A stretch of 64,000 nucleotides of DNA from the NCBI RefSeq assembly GCF_000154225.1, contig NZ_DS264586.1, forward strand, positions 2,324,527 to 2,388,526, written 5' to 3'. Shown piece after piece: positions 32,518 to 42,096 of the stretch (positions are counted from its first letter, which is position 1; the number at the start of each line of letters is the position of its first letter). The notes beneath the pieces are model-generated. The model had not been told where the DNA came from and did not search any database. It saw only the letters and a program-made list of their open reading frames with translations. Source of the stretch: Schaalia dentiphila ATCC 17982 (GTDB lineage Bacteria > Actinomycetota > Actinomycetes > Actinomycetales > Actinomycetaceae). The position numbers and the translations under genes were made by a program.

Positions 32518-34362
32518 TCAGTGCGCGAAGTGGCGCGTGCCCGTCAGGTACATCGTGATGCCCGCAGCGTTCGCCGCGTCAATCGACTCCTGGTCACGCA
32601 CCGAGCCGCCGGGCTGAACGACAGCCTTCACGCCCGCATCGATGAGCACCTGCAGGCCATCCGCGAAGGGGAAGAACGCATCCGACGCGGCGACCGCGCC
32701 AATGGAACGCTGCTCGGGAGCATCACCCACGACCTCGGAGGCGCGAGCGCCGCCCGCGCTGTCCACGTTGGACGCCGCCGCGTCACCCGTCGAGCGCGAG
32801 CCCAGCGTGTTCGCACGCTCAACCGCCAGCTTGCAGGAGTCCACGCGGTTCACCTGGCCCATGCCAACACCCACCGAGGCGCCGTCCTTGACCAGCAGGA
32901 TCGCGTTCGAGCGCACCGCGCGCACCGTGCGCCACGCGAACTCCAGGTCCGCCAGCGTCGCCTCGTCGGCGGGAGCACCTGCCGCAAGCGTCCAGTTCTC
33001 CGGGGAATCGCCGGGCGCGTCAATATCGTCGCGCTCCTGGACCAGCAAGCCGCCGCTGATCTGCTTGAACTCGTACGAGCCGCGAGCCGGGGGCTCAACC
33101 TGCAGAACGCGCAGGTTCTTCTTCGCACTCAGCACCTTGAGCGCACCCTCCTCGTAATCGGGGGCCAGCACAACCTCGGTGAAGATCGGGACGATCTGGC
33201 GGGCCAGCTCCACGCTCACCGGGCGGTTCACGGCGATCACACCGCCGAACGCCGACACGGGGTCGCAGGCGTGCGCGAGGCGGTGCGCCTTGGCCACGTC
33301 GTCAGCCACCGCAATGCCGCAGGGGTTCGCGTGCTTGATGATCGCGACGCAGGGGCGCTCATGATCGTAGGCGGCGCGCAGGGCGGCGTCACCATCCGTG
33401 TAGTTGTTGTAGCTCATGGCCTTGCCATGCAGCTGGCGCGCATTCGCAATGCCCGAGGCCAACGCCTCGTCGTCGGCCTCCTCGTCCTCGAAGGACTCGT
33501 CGATCTCACGGTACACGGCCGCACCCTGGTGCGGGTTCTCGCCGTAGCGCAGCGACTCCACGCGCTCGAACGCGTCGGCGACGAACACGGGCATGCCCGA
33601 GGCCTGCCCCTCCTCCTCCTCGGGGGCCTTCACCACGTAGTCTTCCTCGGTCTGGTAGCCCAGCGACTCCAGGAACGCAGCGTCGGAGGCGTCCAGGTGA
33701 GTCTCGGCGGCATCGTCGAGGGTCTCGCGCACGTCCTCGAGGTCCAGCTCGTCAGCCAGCCAGCCGGCGATCGCTAGGTCGTAGGTCGCCGTATGGGCGA
33801 AGGCCTCGGCGGCCAGCACGCGGCGCTGCTCGAGGGTGAAGCCCTCCCCCGCCACGGCCTCGGCCACATCCGCGTAACGCTCCGGAGAGGTCACGACCGC
33901 GACCGACGGATGATTCTTCGCGGCGGCTCGCACCATGGAAGGGCCACCGATGTCAATCTGCTCGACACACTCGTCGAAGGACGCGCCCGACGCAACCGTG
34001 TCCTGGAAGGGGTACAGGTTGCACACGACCAGGTCAAACGCCTGGATACCGAGCTGCGCGATCTGCTCGCGGTGCGCGGCCTTACGCTGATCGGCCAGGA
34101 TGCCGGAATGGATGAAGGGGTGCAGGGTCTTCACTCGGCCCTCGAGCACCTCGGGGAAACCGGTCACGTCGTCGACCGGGGTCACAGCCACGCCAGCGGC
34201 CGCGATGCGGGCAGCCGTGGAGCCGGTGGAGACGATCTCCACGCCGGCCTCGCCAAGGGCGCGAGCAAGGTCCTCCAAGCCCGTCTTGTCATACACGGAG
34301 ATCAGTGCCCGCTTGATGGGGCGCACGTCGATGGGTTCCAGGTTGTCCAGGGAGACGGACAT
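32518..34362 (-). CDS. purH: Bifunctional AICAR transformylase / IMP cyclohydrolase
   Basis: Catalyses the last two steps of IMP synthesis. The N-terminal IMP cyclohydrolase is marked by '[20 protein letters not shown]' and '[18 protein letters not shown]'-type sequence (here '[18 protein letters not shown]'). The transformylase domain has '[17 protein letters not shown]', '[18 protein letters not shown]' and '[19 protein letters not shown]'. ATG 34362 follows CTGGAGGAACT. At 614 residues it is longer than typical PurH (about 520). The extra length lies in acidic stretches near 250-300 ('EEEEGQ', '[14 protein letters not shown]') and a 31-residue Ala/Ser/Gly-rich insert at 524-554, just before the 'ASDAFFPF' motif. 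The catalytic motifs are intact. Confidence 0.96.
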   Translation of the reverse strand: MSVSLDNLEPIDVRPIKRALISVYDKTGLEDLARALGEAGVEIVSTGSTAARIAAAGVAVTPVDDVTGFPEVLEGRVKTLHPFIHSGILADQRKAAHREQIAQLGIQAFDLVVCNLYPFQDTVASGASFDECVEQIDIGGPSMVRAAAKNHPSVAVVTSPERYADVAEAVAGEGFTLEQRRVLAAEAFAHTATYDLAIAGWLADELDLEDVRETLDDAAETHLDASDAAFLESLGYQTEEDYVVKAPEEEEGQASGMPVFVADAFERVESLRYGENPHQGAAVYREIDESFEDEEADDEALASGIANARQLHGKAMSYNNYTDGDAALRAAYDHERPCVAIIKHANPCGIAVADDVAKAHRLAHACDPVSAFGGVIAVNRPVSVELARQIVPIFTEVVLAPDYEEGALKVLSAKKNLRVLQVEPPARGSYEFKQISGGLLVQERDDIDAPGDSPENWTLAAGAPADEATLADLEFAWRTVRAVRSNAILLVKDGASVGVGMGQVNRVDSCKLAVERANTLGSRSTGDAAASNVDSAGGARASEVVGDAPEQRSIGAVAASDAFFPFADGLQVLIDAGVKAVVQPGGSVRDQESIDAANAAGITMYLTGTRHFAH

Positions 34363-34558
34363 AGTTCCTCCAGGTTGAGACCAAACCCAGGCGCCCAGGC
34401 GGGCGACGCCTCGCGGGAAATGCGGCCGCTCCCCGGTGGTCATCCACCCTCGCCAGTCGCGGCGTCTCCCAGTCTAGTTCAGGCCCTCGCGCCGCGTCGC
34501 CTTCGTCTCGGGGTCTTCCGCGTCACCTTCGGCCTCGACCGCTTCGCTGCCCGCAGCG

Positions 34559-35992
34559 TCATCGGCGGCGGTTTCGCTGGTCTCCTCGGGCTTCTCGTCC
34601 ACTTCTCCCCCCATCGGCCACCGCTTCGAGATCCTCAGCCCCGGCCTCGTCGGCGCTTGCTTCCGTGTCGCCCACCTCAGCGGGATCGGAAGCCTCAGCC
34701 CAGGCCTCGTCCATCGTCGAGGCAGCGGCTCCCACGCGGGATGCACGCTCGGCGGCGCGGCGGCGCAGGGCCTCGCCCTCGTTGCGTACGCGACCGGCGC
34801 CCTCGCCGAGGAGGGCACGGGTCGTCGGGTGGGTCGCCAGGGCGATGATCAGCGCGGGCAGGGCGATCTCGAGCACGAGGGCGAGCGTCGCCCACCCCAC
34901 GCGCGGGCCCATCAATGCGAGGCGCACGGAGCCCATGCTCATCGTCGCGCTCCACATCCACAGGGCCGTCACCGACGCGGTGATCAACGAGGCCAGGACC
35001 CCCTGAGCGGTCTGGTGCAGCAGGTGCTCACGACGGAACCAACGAGCCGCGACGAAACCGAGGCCGATACCCAGCGCGATCGGCGCGAGGAGCACCCACA
35101 TACCGGGAGCGGTCTGTGGGACGGCACCCAACAGCGGAATCGGCGGGATCGGCCCGGAGCCGACAACCATCGGCGAATGCAACGAATCCGTCGCCGTCAA
35201 GAAGCCTGCGCCCGACCACCAGGAGGCCACCCACGCCATGATCGTCGGCGCAAACAGCGCCTGCCCGCCGACGATGAACGACGTATCCACGGCCGATGAC
35301 GCACCCAGGAGCTCCAGAATGCCCGCCATACGGCTCCACCCCGCGACGAGCGCAATGACCGAGGCGACGAATGAGGCGGCCGCGAGGACCACCACAGACA
35401 GGCCACCCAGCTTCAGGCCACCCGAAATCCAGTGCTGCATCGACGGTGCCTCATGGTCGCGCGAATAGCCCGAGGCGACGAACCACACCGAGCCGATCAG
35501 CGGGATCAACACGCCGCCGATCGTGCCCGTCCACCAATGCGAATGAATACCGGAAGCCCCCGCCAGGAGCCACGAAGTCAGCAGGAAGCCAGGCACGGCA
35601 AACAGCGCGGCACTGCGCGGATAACCCGCCGTCGTGCGTAGCAGAATCCGCACCAACACGACCAGCAGAGCACCCATCAGCGTCGGGATCGCGCGATAGT
35701 GCACGTCACCCACGACCGACGTGCCGCCAATGACGGCGGCCCACAGGTCCCCGCCCAGGCCGAGCGCGTCGCGCGGCGTCGTGTCATTCATCCACGAGTT
35801 CGATCGCAGCGTCAGATAGGCGATCATCGTGAACACCGTGATCAGACCCCAGCCCGCGAAGGCCGCCTCAACTCCCGCGAGCACACCGCGCGCCCACCCC
35901 TGCGGGACAGCCACACGGATCGTCGCTCGATCCGCCACGTACGTGGTCGTGGTTCGCCGGGGACTGGGTACTTCTCTGATGCGCTCGCTCAC
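34559..35992 (-). CDS. DUF6350 family polytopic membrane protein
   Basis: The 477-residue frame contains about ten membrane spans followed by a long acidic Ala/Glu tail. The type (DUF6350) is found across Actinobacteria, commonly near purH, as here; its function is unknown. The tail probably carries a frameshift. After 'EDLEAVADGG' a run of six Gs (plus-strand Cs 34607-34612) puts translation into a short basic end, 'RSGREARGDQRNRRR'. Omitting one G gives an acidic continuation, 'EVDEKPEETSETAADDAAGS' and onward to a stop at 34474, matching the composition before it. The membrane part is unaffected either way. Confidence 0.8.
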   Translation of the reverse strand: MSERIREVPSPRRTTTTYVADRATIRVAVPQGWARGVLAGVEAAFAGWGLITVFTMIAYLTLRSNSWMNDTTPRDALGLGGDLWAAVIGGTSVVGDVHYRAIPTLMGALLVVLVRILLRTTAGYPRSAALFAVPGFLLTSWLLAGASGIHSHWWTGTIGGVLIPLIGSVWFVASGYSRDHEAPSMQHWISGGLKLGGLSVVVLAAASFVASVIALVAGWSRMAGILELLGASSAVDTSFIVGGQALFAPTIMAWVASWWSGAGFLTATDSLHSPMVVGSGPIPPIPLLGAVPQTAPGMWVLLAPIALGIGLGFVAARWFRREHLLHQTAQGVLASLITASVTALWMWSATMSMGSVRLALMGPRVGWATLALVLEIALPALIIALATHPTTRALLGEGAGRVRNEGEALRRRAAERASRVGAAASTMDEAWAEASDPAEVGDTEASADEAGAEDLEAVADGGRSGREARGDQRNRRR

Positions 35993-36008
35993 AGGCCCAT
36001 AGTGTCAG

Positions 36009-36053
36009 AATCGGCCCGGGGCCGCGACGCTGCGCGCCGACCCCGGGCCGATT
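36009..36053 (-). terminator. sucCD terminator hairpin
   Basis: AATCGGCCCGGGG (36009-36021) pairs with 36041-36053 in a 13-base stem, 13 bases after the sucD stop on the minus strand. Confidence 0.75.
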
Positions 36054-36065
36054 TGTGCTGTGACG

Positions 36066-36986
36066 TTAGCGCGAGAGGATCTCGCGCGCGATCTGCGCTG
36101 TCTGCGAAGGAGTGCGCCCCACGCGCACGCCCACGGCCTCGAGCGCCTCCGCCTTCGCGGCAGCGGTGCCGGACGAGCCGGATACGATCGCACCGGCGTG
36201 CCCCATGGTCTTGCCCTCGGGGGCCGTGAAGCCCGCGATGTAGGCGACGACGGGCTTCGTCATATTCTCCTGGATCCAGGCGGCCGCGCGCTCCTCGGCG
36301 TCACCGCCGATCTCACCAATCATGATGACGAGGTCCGTGTCGGGGTCCGCCTCAAAAGCCGCCAGCGCGTCGATGTGGGTGGTGCCCACGACCGGGTCGC
36401 CGCCGATACCCAGGCACGTCGTGAAGCCAAAATCGCGCAGCTCGTACATGAGCTGGTAGGTCAGCGTGCCCGACTTCGAGACAAGGCCGAGGCGTCCCGG
36501 TCCCGTGATGTCCGCCGGAGTGATACCCAGGTTCGCCTGCCCGGGCGAGATGATGCCGGGGCAATTCGGGCCGATCAGGCGCACGCCCGCCGCGAGCGCG
36601 CGCTCGACGACGATCGTGGAATCCTGCACGGGGATGCCCTCGGTGATGAGGACGATCGTTTCGATGCCCGCGTCGATGGCCTCGAGGGCGGCTCCCTTCG
36701 CGAAGGCCGGGGGCACGAAGATGACGGAGGCGTTCGCGCCGGTGGCCTCGCGGGCCTCGGCAACCGTGCCGAAGACGGGGACCTCAACCTGGCCGTCGGT
36801 CACCTTGTCGGCGCCCGGGCCGTAGCCCTGCACGTCGAAGGTGACGGTCGTGCCGGCCTTGCGCGGGTTCGTGCCGCCCACGATGGCCGTGCCGGCACTC
36901 AGCATGCGCTGGGTGTGCTTGCGGCCCTCGGCGCCAGTCATGCCCTGGACGATGACCCGGGTGTCAGAGTTGACGAAGATAGTCAT
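36066..36986 (-). CDS. sucD: Succinate-CoA ligase, alpha subunit
   Basis: The 306-residue alpha subunit binds CoA and carries the phosphohistidine. It shows '[19 protein letters not shown]' at the N-terminal CoA site, '[20 protein letters not shown]', '[20 protein letters not shown]' and the active His263 in '[12 protein letters not shown]'. With SucC it interconverts succinyl-CoA and succinate with nucleotide synthesis in the TCA cycle. It follows sucC by 26 bases on the same strand, so the pair form an operon ended by the hairpin at 36009-36053. Confidence 0.97.
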   Translation of the reverse strand: MTIFVNSDTRVIVQGMTGAEGRKHTQRMLSAGTAIVGGTNPRKAGTTVTFDVQGYGPGADKVTDGQVEVPVFGTVAEAREATGANASVIFVPPAFAKGAALEAIDAGIETIVLITEGIPVQDSTIVVERALAAGVRLIGPNCPGIISPGQANLGITPADITGPGRLGLVSKSGTLTYQLMYELRDFGFTTCLGIGGDPVVGTTHIDALAAFEADPDTDLVIMIGEIGGDAEERAAAWIQENMTKPVVAYIAGFTAPEGKTMGHAGAIVSGSSGTAAAKAEALEAVGVRVGRTPSQTAQIAREILSR

Positions 36987-37012
36987 GGTGTTCTCCTGCG
37001 ATTCTCGGGTCG

Positions 37013-38200
37013 TTACTTCGACGAGGCCTGGGCTGCGAGCTCAGCTGCACGCCGGGCCGCGCCGTCCATTGTTTCTTCCATGTGGACGAGCGGGTGCGCA
37101 GCCTCGGCGAGAATCGCGCGGCCCTCCTCGACCTTGTTGCCGTCAAGGCGCACGACGAGAGGCTTCGAGGCCGCGTCGCCCAGCGTCTCGAGCGCACCGA
37201 TGATGCCTCGGGCGACCTGGTCACAGGCGGTGATGCCACCGAAGACGTTGACGAACACGGAGCGCACCTGCTCGTCGCCGAGGATGATGTCCAGGCCCTT
37301 CGCCATGACCTCGGCAGAGGCGCCGCCGCCGATGTCGAGGAAGTTCGCGGGCTTCATGCCGCCGAACTCCTCGCCGGCCATCGCGACCACGTCGAGCGTC
37401 GACATGACCAGGCCCGCGCCGTTACCGATGATGCCGACCTGGCCCTCCAGGCGCACGTAGTTGAGCCCGGCTGCCTTCGCGGCGGCCTCGCGCGGATCCT
37501 GCGCGGCCACGTCCACCAGCTCGGCGTGGCCGGGGTGACGGAAGCGGGCGTTGTCGTCGAGGGTGACCTTGCCGTCAACCGCCCACACGGAGCCGTCGGG
37601 GCTGGAGACCAGCGGGTTGACCTCGACCAGGGTCGCGTCCTCATCACGGTAGACGGTCCACAGGGTTTCGAGGACGGGGGCGATGGCCTCGGCCGTTTCC
37701 TCGTCGAAGCCCGCTTCCTTGGCGATGTGGCGGGCGACCTCGGCGTCGATACCAACGGTGGGATCGAGGGGGACGCGCGCGAGAGCCTCGGGGCGCTCCT
37801 TGGCGAGGGTCTCAATGTCCATGCCACCTTCGCGCGAGCACATCGCCAGGTGGCGGCGGTTCGAGCGGTCCAGCAGGATCGAGAAGTAGTATTCGGCGGC
37901 AATGTCCGCGCCGGACGCGATCATGACCTTCTTGACAATGTGGCCCTTGATATCGAGGCCGAGGATCGCCTCAGCCTTCTCATAGGCCTCGTCGGCGGTG
38001 TGGGCGAGCTTGACGCCGCCGGCCTTGCCGCGGCCGCCGGTCTTCACCTGCGCCTTGACGACCAGCAGCAACGCACCGTCCGCCAGGAGCTCGCGCGCAC
38101 CCTCGCGCGCCTCTTCGGGGGTTGACGCCAGGCGATAGTCGAGCACGGGCACGCCGTGCTCCTTGAACATCTGCCGGGCCTGGTACTCGTAGAGATCCAC
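37013..38200 (-). CDS. sucC: Succinate-CoA ligase, beta subunit
   Basis: The 395-residue beta subunit has an N-terminal ATP-grasp domain ('[20 protein letters not shown]', '[20 protein letters not shown]', '[20 protein letters not shown]') and the C-terminal succinate-binding flavodoxin-like domain ('[20 protein letters not shown]', '[14 protein letters not shown]', '[13 protein letters not shown]'). It determines nucleotide specificity and binds succinate. GGAGGGAATAAGGTG precedes the ATG. It heads the sucCD operon; its promoter must lie in the long spacer to the right, though I could not place it confidently. Confidence 0.97.
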   Translation of the reverse strand: MDLYEYQARQMFKEHGVPVLDYRLASTPEEAREGARELLADGALLLVVKAQVKTGGRGKAGGVKLAHTADEAYEKAEAILGLDIKGHIVKKVMIASGADIAAEYYFSILLDRSNRRHLAMCSREGGMDIETLAKERPEALARVPLDPTVGIDAEVARHIAKEAGFDEETAEAIAPVLETLWTVYRDEDATLVEVNPLVSSPDGSVWAVDGKVTLDDNARFRHPGHAELVDVAAQDPREAAAKAAGLNYVRLEGQVGIIGNGAGLVMSTLDVVAMAGEEFGGMKPANFLDIGGGASAEVMAKGLDIILGDEQVRSVFVNVFGGITACDQVARGIIGALETLGDAASKPLVVRLDGNKVEEGRAILAEAAHPLVHMEETMDGAARRAAELAAQASSK

Positions 38201-38519
38201 CTTATTCCCTCCGTTGAACGTGGTGTGGTCAGCGCAATAATTCTAACGTGCGACCGGCGTCAACGCGCCATTTCCTCCCATTATCAAGGCTTGTCACAAC
38301 CTTGACCGTAGAGCCACTTCCTTTTGTCAACGCTTTGCGTTGCGGGGTCAGTTGCTGGGGTCGGTGGGACGCGCAGGGCGTCGTAGCACCAGCGGTGCAC
38401 CGCTTTTCGCCCGCTACGCAGCTGTACGACACGAGCGGCAGGTCCTTCAATCTCGGCGAGCATGGACGTAGCTCCCATATCCGTGAGGCCCAGTGCGTGG
38501 CGAATCGACACACTTTGTC

Positions 38520-38605
38520 GCGCACGTTAACCCACCTGGTGGAGCGTGGGCGGCAGCGCCCAGCCGCCACCAGGTGGGTTTAGCTGTGCATTGAAGGGTT
38601 AACAC
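38520..38605. repeat. 86-base intergenic element, copy A
   Basis: Bounded by GCGCACGTTAACCC and GGGTTAACAC, whose GTTAACCC/GGGTTAAC ends are 8-base inverted repeats. Inside, a 10-base perfect stem (CACCTGGTGG/CCACCAGGTG) is closed further by TGGGC/GCCCA. Copy B at 51805-51890 has the same length, identical ends and the shared blocks GTGGAGCGTGGGC and AGCTG-GCATT, with no gaps in alignment. Confidence 0.8.
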
Positions 38606-38913
38606 TGCCAGTAGATGGGCCCAGCAGCCGGGACCGAGGCGAGCATGACACCGTGCAGCACCGCAACAATCAGCCAACGCAGTGACGCCCACCGATTCCG
38701 CCACAGTGCAGACCCATTGCACAAAACAGCCCGTTATCAGCGTTACTCGCCCAATCGGTCCGCAGTTTGGCGGCCACACCGCCACCAATCAGGGGAAATT
38801 ACGCCATTCAAGGCTCCGACACGCCGGCGACACGCCGCTAGAAGGCTCCGCATGGCGCAAAACCCCCACTGCCACGCAGCAAGCAAGCCGGCGGGCTGGC
38901 ACACACCACCAAA

Positions 38914-39014
38914 CTGGATAGGAAACAGCAATCTGGATACGCTATTGCGTTCTGGATAGGTTAATAAGCTATCCAGAAGCACCGTTCCTATCCAGAACAG
39001 AGCTTCCTATCCAG
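38914..39014. repeat. Six-copy, 19-base-phased mirror-image repeat array
   Basis: Core CTGGATA occurs at 38914, 38933 and 38952, then its complement TATCCAG at 38970, 38989 and 39008. Start-to-start spacing is 19, 19, 18, 19 and 19, with the symmetry axis near 38964. The inverted copies extend to CCTATCCAGAAC. A degenerate seventh copy (CTGGCAC) may sit at 38896. This regularity suggests cooperative protein binding on one DNA face. Confidence 0.8.
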
Positions 39015-39058
39015 AACACGCACACCATAGGAGGGCGTCGGAGGGCCTGGCTGCGGAG

Positions 39059-39156
39059 CCCGTGGGCGGCGGCAGGGCCTGGCCGGGCTTCGAGACGACG
39101 CGCCGAGCCGAAGGCTCGCGGCGCGGACGGCTCGCGAGCAGGCCGCCGCCCGCGGG
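39059..39156. other. GC-rich stretch with nested hairpins
   Basis: An outer 15-base stem (39059-39073 with 39142-39156, one G.U) encloses an inner hairpin (CGCCGAGCC at 39101-39109 with 39113-39123, GAA loop). It lies about 100 bases downstream of pcrA on the minus strand. A structured RNA, terminator or merely GC-rich coincidence are all possible. Confidence 0.35.
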
Positions 39157-39256
39157 TGCATCAAGCAGCCCGGCCCACGAGACAGGCCACATGGCGCCCG
39201 GAACACCCGCGGGGCCACAAACAAACCGAGCAGTGCTGGGCACTAGCCGGGATACG

Positions 39257-41959
39257 CTACGAAATCTTCTGCATCGGAGCCATGCGCACGAGCAGGCGCT
39301 TCTCGCCCAGGCCGAAGCGGATGCGGGCCACGGTGCGCGGCCCCTCGCCTTCGATGCCGGTGACGGTGCCGGCCCCCAGGGTTGCGTGCTTGATGCGGTC
39401 GCCGACCTTGAGGGAGAGCACCGGCTTATCCTCGGCAGGCTTGGCCGCAGGAGCAACCCCCATGCGCGTCACCTTGCGTACGCCGGCGGGCTGGGCGGAG
39501 GCACCGCCACGGCCGGAGCCAAAGGCGCCCGTGTCGGTGTCGCCCCACGGGTCGCGTCCCTCGGAGCGACGGGAGCGCCCATAGGAACCCGAGCCGTACG
39601 ATCCGGACCCGTAGGAACCGCCGTAGGACGCTCGCATCCGCTCCCCCGACGTGGCCGCACGGCGCAGGTCGAGGAGCTCGGCAGGGATGTCGTCGAGGAA
39701 CCTCGAGGGCGGCATCTCCTGCGGAGTCCCCCAGGCGCTGCGTACGGCCGCGCGCGTCAGGTACAGGTGTTCGCGCGCACGCGTAATCGCAACGTATGCC
39801 AGTCGGCGTTCCTCCTCCAGCTCACTCTCGTCGCCGAGGCTGCGCTGGTGCGGGAAAGTGCCGTCCTCCATGCCGGTGACGAACACGACCGGGAATTCGA
39901 GGCCCTTCGCGGTGTGCACGGTCATGAGGGTGACCTGCCCACCGCGCTCGCCCTCCGCGGGAACCTGGTCCGAGTCGGCCACGAGGGCGACGCGCTCGAG
40001 GAAGTCCGCGAGGGTTCCGCCGGGAGCGTCGGCTGCGAAGGCACCCGCGACCGAGTGCAGTTCCGCCAGGTTTTCCACGCGCGAGGCGTCCTGCGGGTCC
40101 TCGCTGCGGCGCAGCTCAGCCAGGTAGCCGGTACGATCCAGGACCTCTTCGAGGATGTCGGCCTGCGATGCACCCCGCGCCTCCGCGGCGCGCAGCGTCT
40201 CGATGAGTCCCCAGAATGCAGCCGCCGACTTCGCGGCGCGCGGGGTGATCCCGAGGACCTCGGGAGCCGAAGAATCAGCCGAGGCCTCGTCCGGGGACGT
40301 GGAACGAGCGAGCGCATCGACGTCGATCCCCTCGCCCTCACCCGCGGGGCAGCCGGCGCGCAGCCACAGGTGGCGCAGCGCCGCGCCAAACGAGATGCCG
40401 TAGTGGGCGGCGTGCGCGGCGATCGCCTCTTCGGCCTTCGCGCCGATGCCGCGCTTGGGGACGTTGAGGACGCGGCGGGCCGCGACGGTGTCGTCGGGGT
40501 TGGAGATGACCTGCAGGTACGCCAAGGCGTCCTTGATTTCGCGGCGCTCGTAGAAGCGGGTGCCGCCGACGACGCGGTACGGGATGCCCTGGCGCACGAG
40601 GAGTTCCTCCAGCGCGCGGGACTGCGCATTCGTGCGGTAGAAGACCGCGATGTCACCCCATTCGACGCCGGAGTCCGCGAGGCGGTCGATCTCGCCGACG
40701 ACGAAGCGGGCCTCGTCGTGCTCGGAATCGGCGGCGTCCAACGTAATGAGCGCACCATCGCCCGAGGCCGTCCACAGGTTCTTCGCGCGGCGCCCCGTGT
40801 TGCGGGCGATGACCGCGTTCGCGGCCGACAGGATGTTCTGCGTGGAGCGGTAGTTTTGCTCGAGCAGGATCGTGCGCGCGCCCGTAAAGTCGCGCTCAAA
40901 CTCCTCGATGTTGCGGATCGTGGCGCCACGGAAGGCGTAAATCGACTGGTCGGAGTCACCCACGACCGTCAGCTCGGCGGGCTCCACGCCATCCTTTCCG
41001 TCCCCCACGAGGGCGCGCACGAGGACGTACTGCGCGTGGTTCGTGTCCTGGTACTCGTCCACGAGGATATGGCGGAAGCGCCGATGGTAGTGCTCGGCGA
41101 TCAGCGGGTTCTCGCGCAGTAGGTCGACCGTGCGCATGATGAGGTCGTCGAAGTCCAGCGCGTTCGATGCGCGCATGCGCTTGTCATACTCGACGTAGGC
41201 GTCCGCGACGATGCGCGAGACCGGGTCCTTGCCCGCCGTCTCCGCGTAGCGCGCCGGGCCGATCAGCTCGTTCTTCGCGTCCGAAATGCGCGCCGCCACC
41301 ATCTTTGGGGTGAAGCGCTTGATGTCGACGTCCATGGCCTTGAGGACCATCTGGATGAGGCGCTGGGAGTCCTGGGCGTCGTAGATCGTGAAGGATGAGG
41401 ACAGCCCTGCCGCCTCGTGTTCGTAGCGCAGCAGGCGCACGCACGCCGAGTGGAAGGTCGACACCCACATGCGACGCGCGTCGTCACCCACGAGGGCGCC
41501 CGCGCGCTCGCGCATTTCGGCCGCCGCCTTGTTCGTGAAGGTGATCGCCAGGATCTCCCCAGCCCGCGCGCGGCCCCTGGCCAGCAGGTATGCGATGCGG
41601 TGCGTGAGCACGCGCGTCTTACCGGAGCCTGCACCAGCCAGGATCAGCAGCGGCGAGCCCGCGTGAGTGACGGCCTCGCGCTGACGATCGTTGAGGCCGC
41701 GCGTCAGCGACTCGGGGTCCACGCCCGGGCGCGCGGGACGCTCCCAGCCGGACGAAAAAGCACCCGAGGACGCGGGAGGCTCCCACGCCGACGGCGCACC
41801 CGATGCCCCACCCGGCACGGCGATCTCCGGCCACGCGTCGGAACCCAAGGCGTCCTCCACATCAAAGGCGGGCACCTCCGGCGGCACGTAGTCGTCCTGG
41901 AAACCCCCGTCGGGGCCGATCAGGAAACCAAGGTCAGGCAAAGAAGTCGAGTCACTCAT
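39257..41959 (-). CDS. pcrA: UvrD/PcrA-type ATP-dependent DNA helicase
   Basis: The 900-residue superfamily 1A helicase (from ATG 41959; a TTG three codons upstream is also open) has 'NDRQREAVTHAGSPLLILAG', Walker A 'AGAGSGKTRVLTHRIAYLL', 'ILAITFTNKAAAEMRERA', 'ILVDEYQDTNHAQY', 'GDSDQSIYAFRGA' and 'LMTVHTAKGLEFPVVFVTGM'. It unwinds 3'-5' in nucleotide-excision repair and removes RecA. The C-terminus has a long Gly/Ser/Tyr linker ('YGSGSYGSGSYGRSRRS') before a Tudor-like RNA-polymerase-binding end ('VGDRIKHATLGAGTVTGIEG', 'RIRFGLGEKRLLVRMAPMQK'). An acidic 100-residue N-terminal extension precedes the helicase core. Confidence 0.95.
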   Translation of the reverse strand: MSDSTSLPDLGFLIGPDGGFQDDYVPPEVPAFDVEDALGSDAWPEIAVPGGASGAPSAWEPPASSGAFSSGWERPARPGVDPESLTRGLNDRQREAVTHAGSPLLILAGAGSGKTRVLTHRIAYLLARGRARAGEILAITFTNKAAAEMRERAGALVGDDARRMWVSTFHSACVRLLRYEHEAAGLSSSFTIYDAQDSQRLIQMVLKAMDVDIKRFTPKMVAARISDAKNELIGPARYAETAGKDPVSRIVADAYVEYDKRMRASNALDFDDLIMRTVDLLRENPLIAEHYHRRFRHILVDEYQDTNHAQYVLVRALVGDGKDGVEPAELTVVGDSDQSIYAFRGATIRNIEEFERDFTGARTILLEQNYRSTQNILSAANAVIARNTGRRAKNLWTASGDGALITLDAADSEHDEARFVVGEIDRLADSGVEWGDIAVFYRTNAQSRALEELLVRQGIPYRVVGGTRFYERREIKDALAYLQVISNPDDTVAARRVLNVPKRGIGAKAEEAIAAHAAHYGISFGAALRHLWLRAGCPAGEGEGIDVDALARSTSPDEASADSSAPEVLGITPRAAKSAAAFWGLIETLRAAEARGASQADILEEVLDRTGYLAELRRSEDPQDASRVENLAELHSVAGAFAADAPGGTLADFLERVALVADSDQVPAEGERGGQVTLMTVHTAKGLEFPVVFVTGMEDGTFPHQRSLGDESELEEERRLAYVAITRAREHLYLTRAAVRSAWGTPQEMPPSRFLDDIPAELLDLRRAATSGERMRASYGGSYGSGSYGSGSYGRSRRSEGRDPWGDTDTGAFGSGRGGASAQPAGVRKVTRMGVAPAAKPAEDKPVLSLKVGDRIKHATLGAGTVTGIEGEGPRTVARIRFGLGEKRLLVRMAPMQKIS

Positions 41960-42037
41960 CGCCTCCAAGGGTAAACCGCCCCACCCTCACCTGCGACCCC
42001 CGCCCCGGGTGGCGCCAACCACGAAAGGCGGCACACA

Positions 42038-42088
42038 ACGAGGCCGGGGCCTCCCCGCGCTGATAAGCGATGGAAACCCCGGCCTCGT
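42038..42088 (-). terminator. Hairpin from paired 12-mer copies after the DUF1846 gene
   Basis: ACGAGGCCGGGG (42038-42049) and its complement (42077-42088) can pair across a 27-base loop, nine bases after the minus-strand stop at 42097. The long loop makes it a weaker terminator than its relatives. Confidence 0.55.
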
Positions 42089-42096
42089 CGAAGCGA

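Larger units (their letters stand above)
38201..39256. other. 1.06 kb intergenic region with repeats, no supported gene
   Basis: This spacer separates the sucC start from the pcrA stop (both minus strand). Several short open frames exist on both strands, but none has a ribosome site, family motif or neighbour overlap, so I call no gene. It contains the 86-base element (38520-38605), the 19-base-phased mirrored array (38914-39014) and a GC-rich foldable stretch (39059-39156). 38606-38913 shows nothing else I can name. Confidence 0.6.

Noticed and set aside
32521..33777. 418-codon plus-strand frame opposite purH
   Set aside because: Shadow frame from GC-rich codon bias; Arg/Val/His-rich with no domain, while purH on the other strand is unambiguous.
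37082..38125. 347-codon plus-strand frame opposite sucC
   Set aside because: Antisense shadow of a well-conserved gene.
38229..38570. Overlapping short minus-strand frames upstream of sucC
   Set aside because: No family, ribosome site or conservation signal visible; they cross the 86-base repeat.
38914..39014. CRISPR array
   Set aside because: The repeats are only 7-12 bases with 7-12 base spacers and half are inverted; no cas genes.
39062..41122. 686-codon plus-strand frame opposite pcrA
   Set aside because: Antisense shadow of the helicase gene, no motifs.
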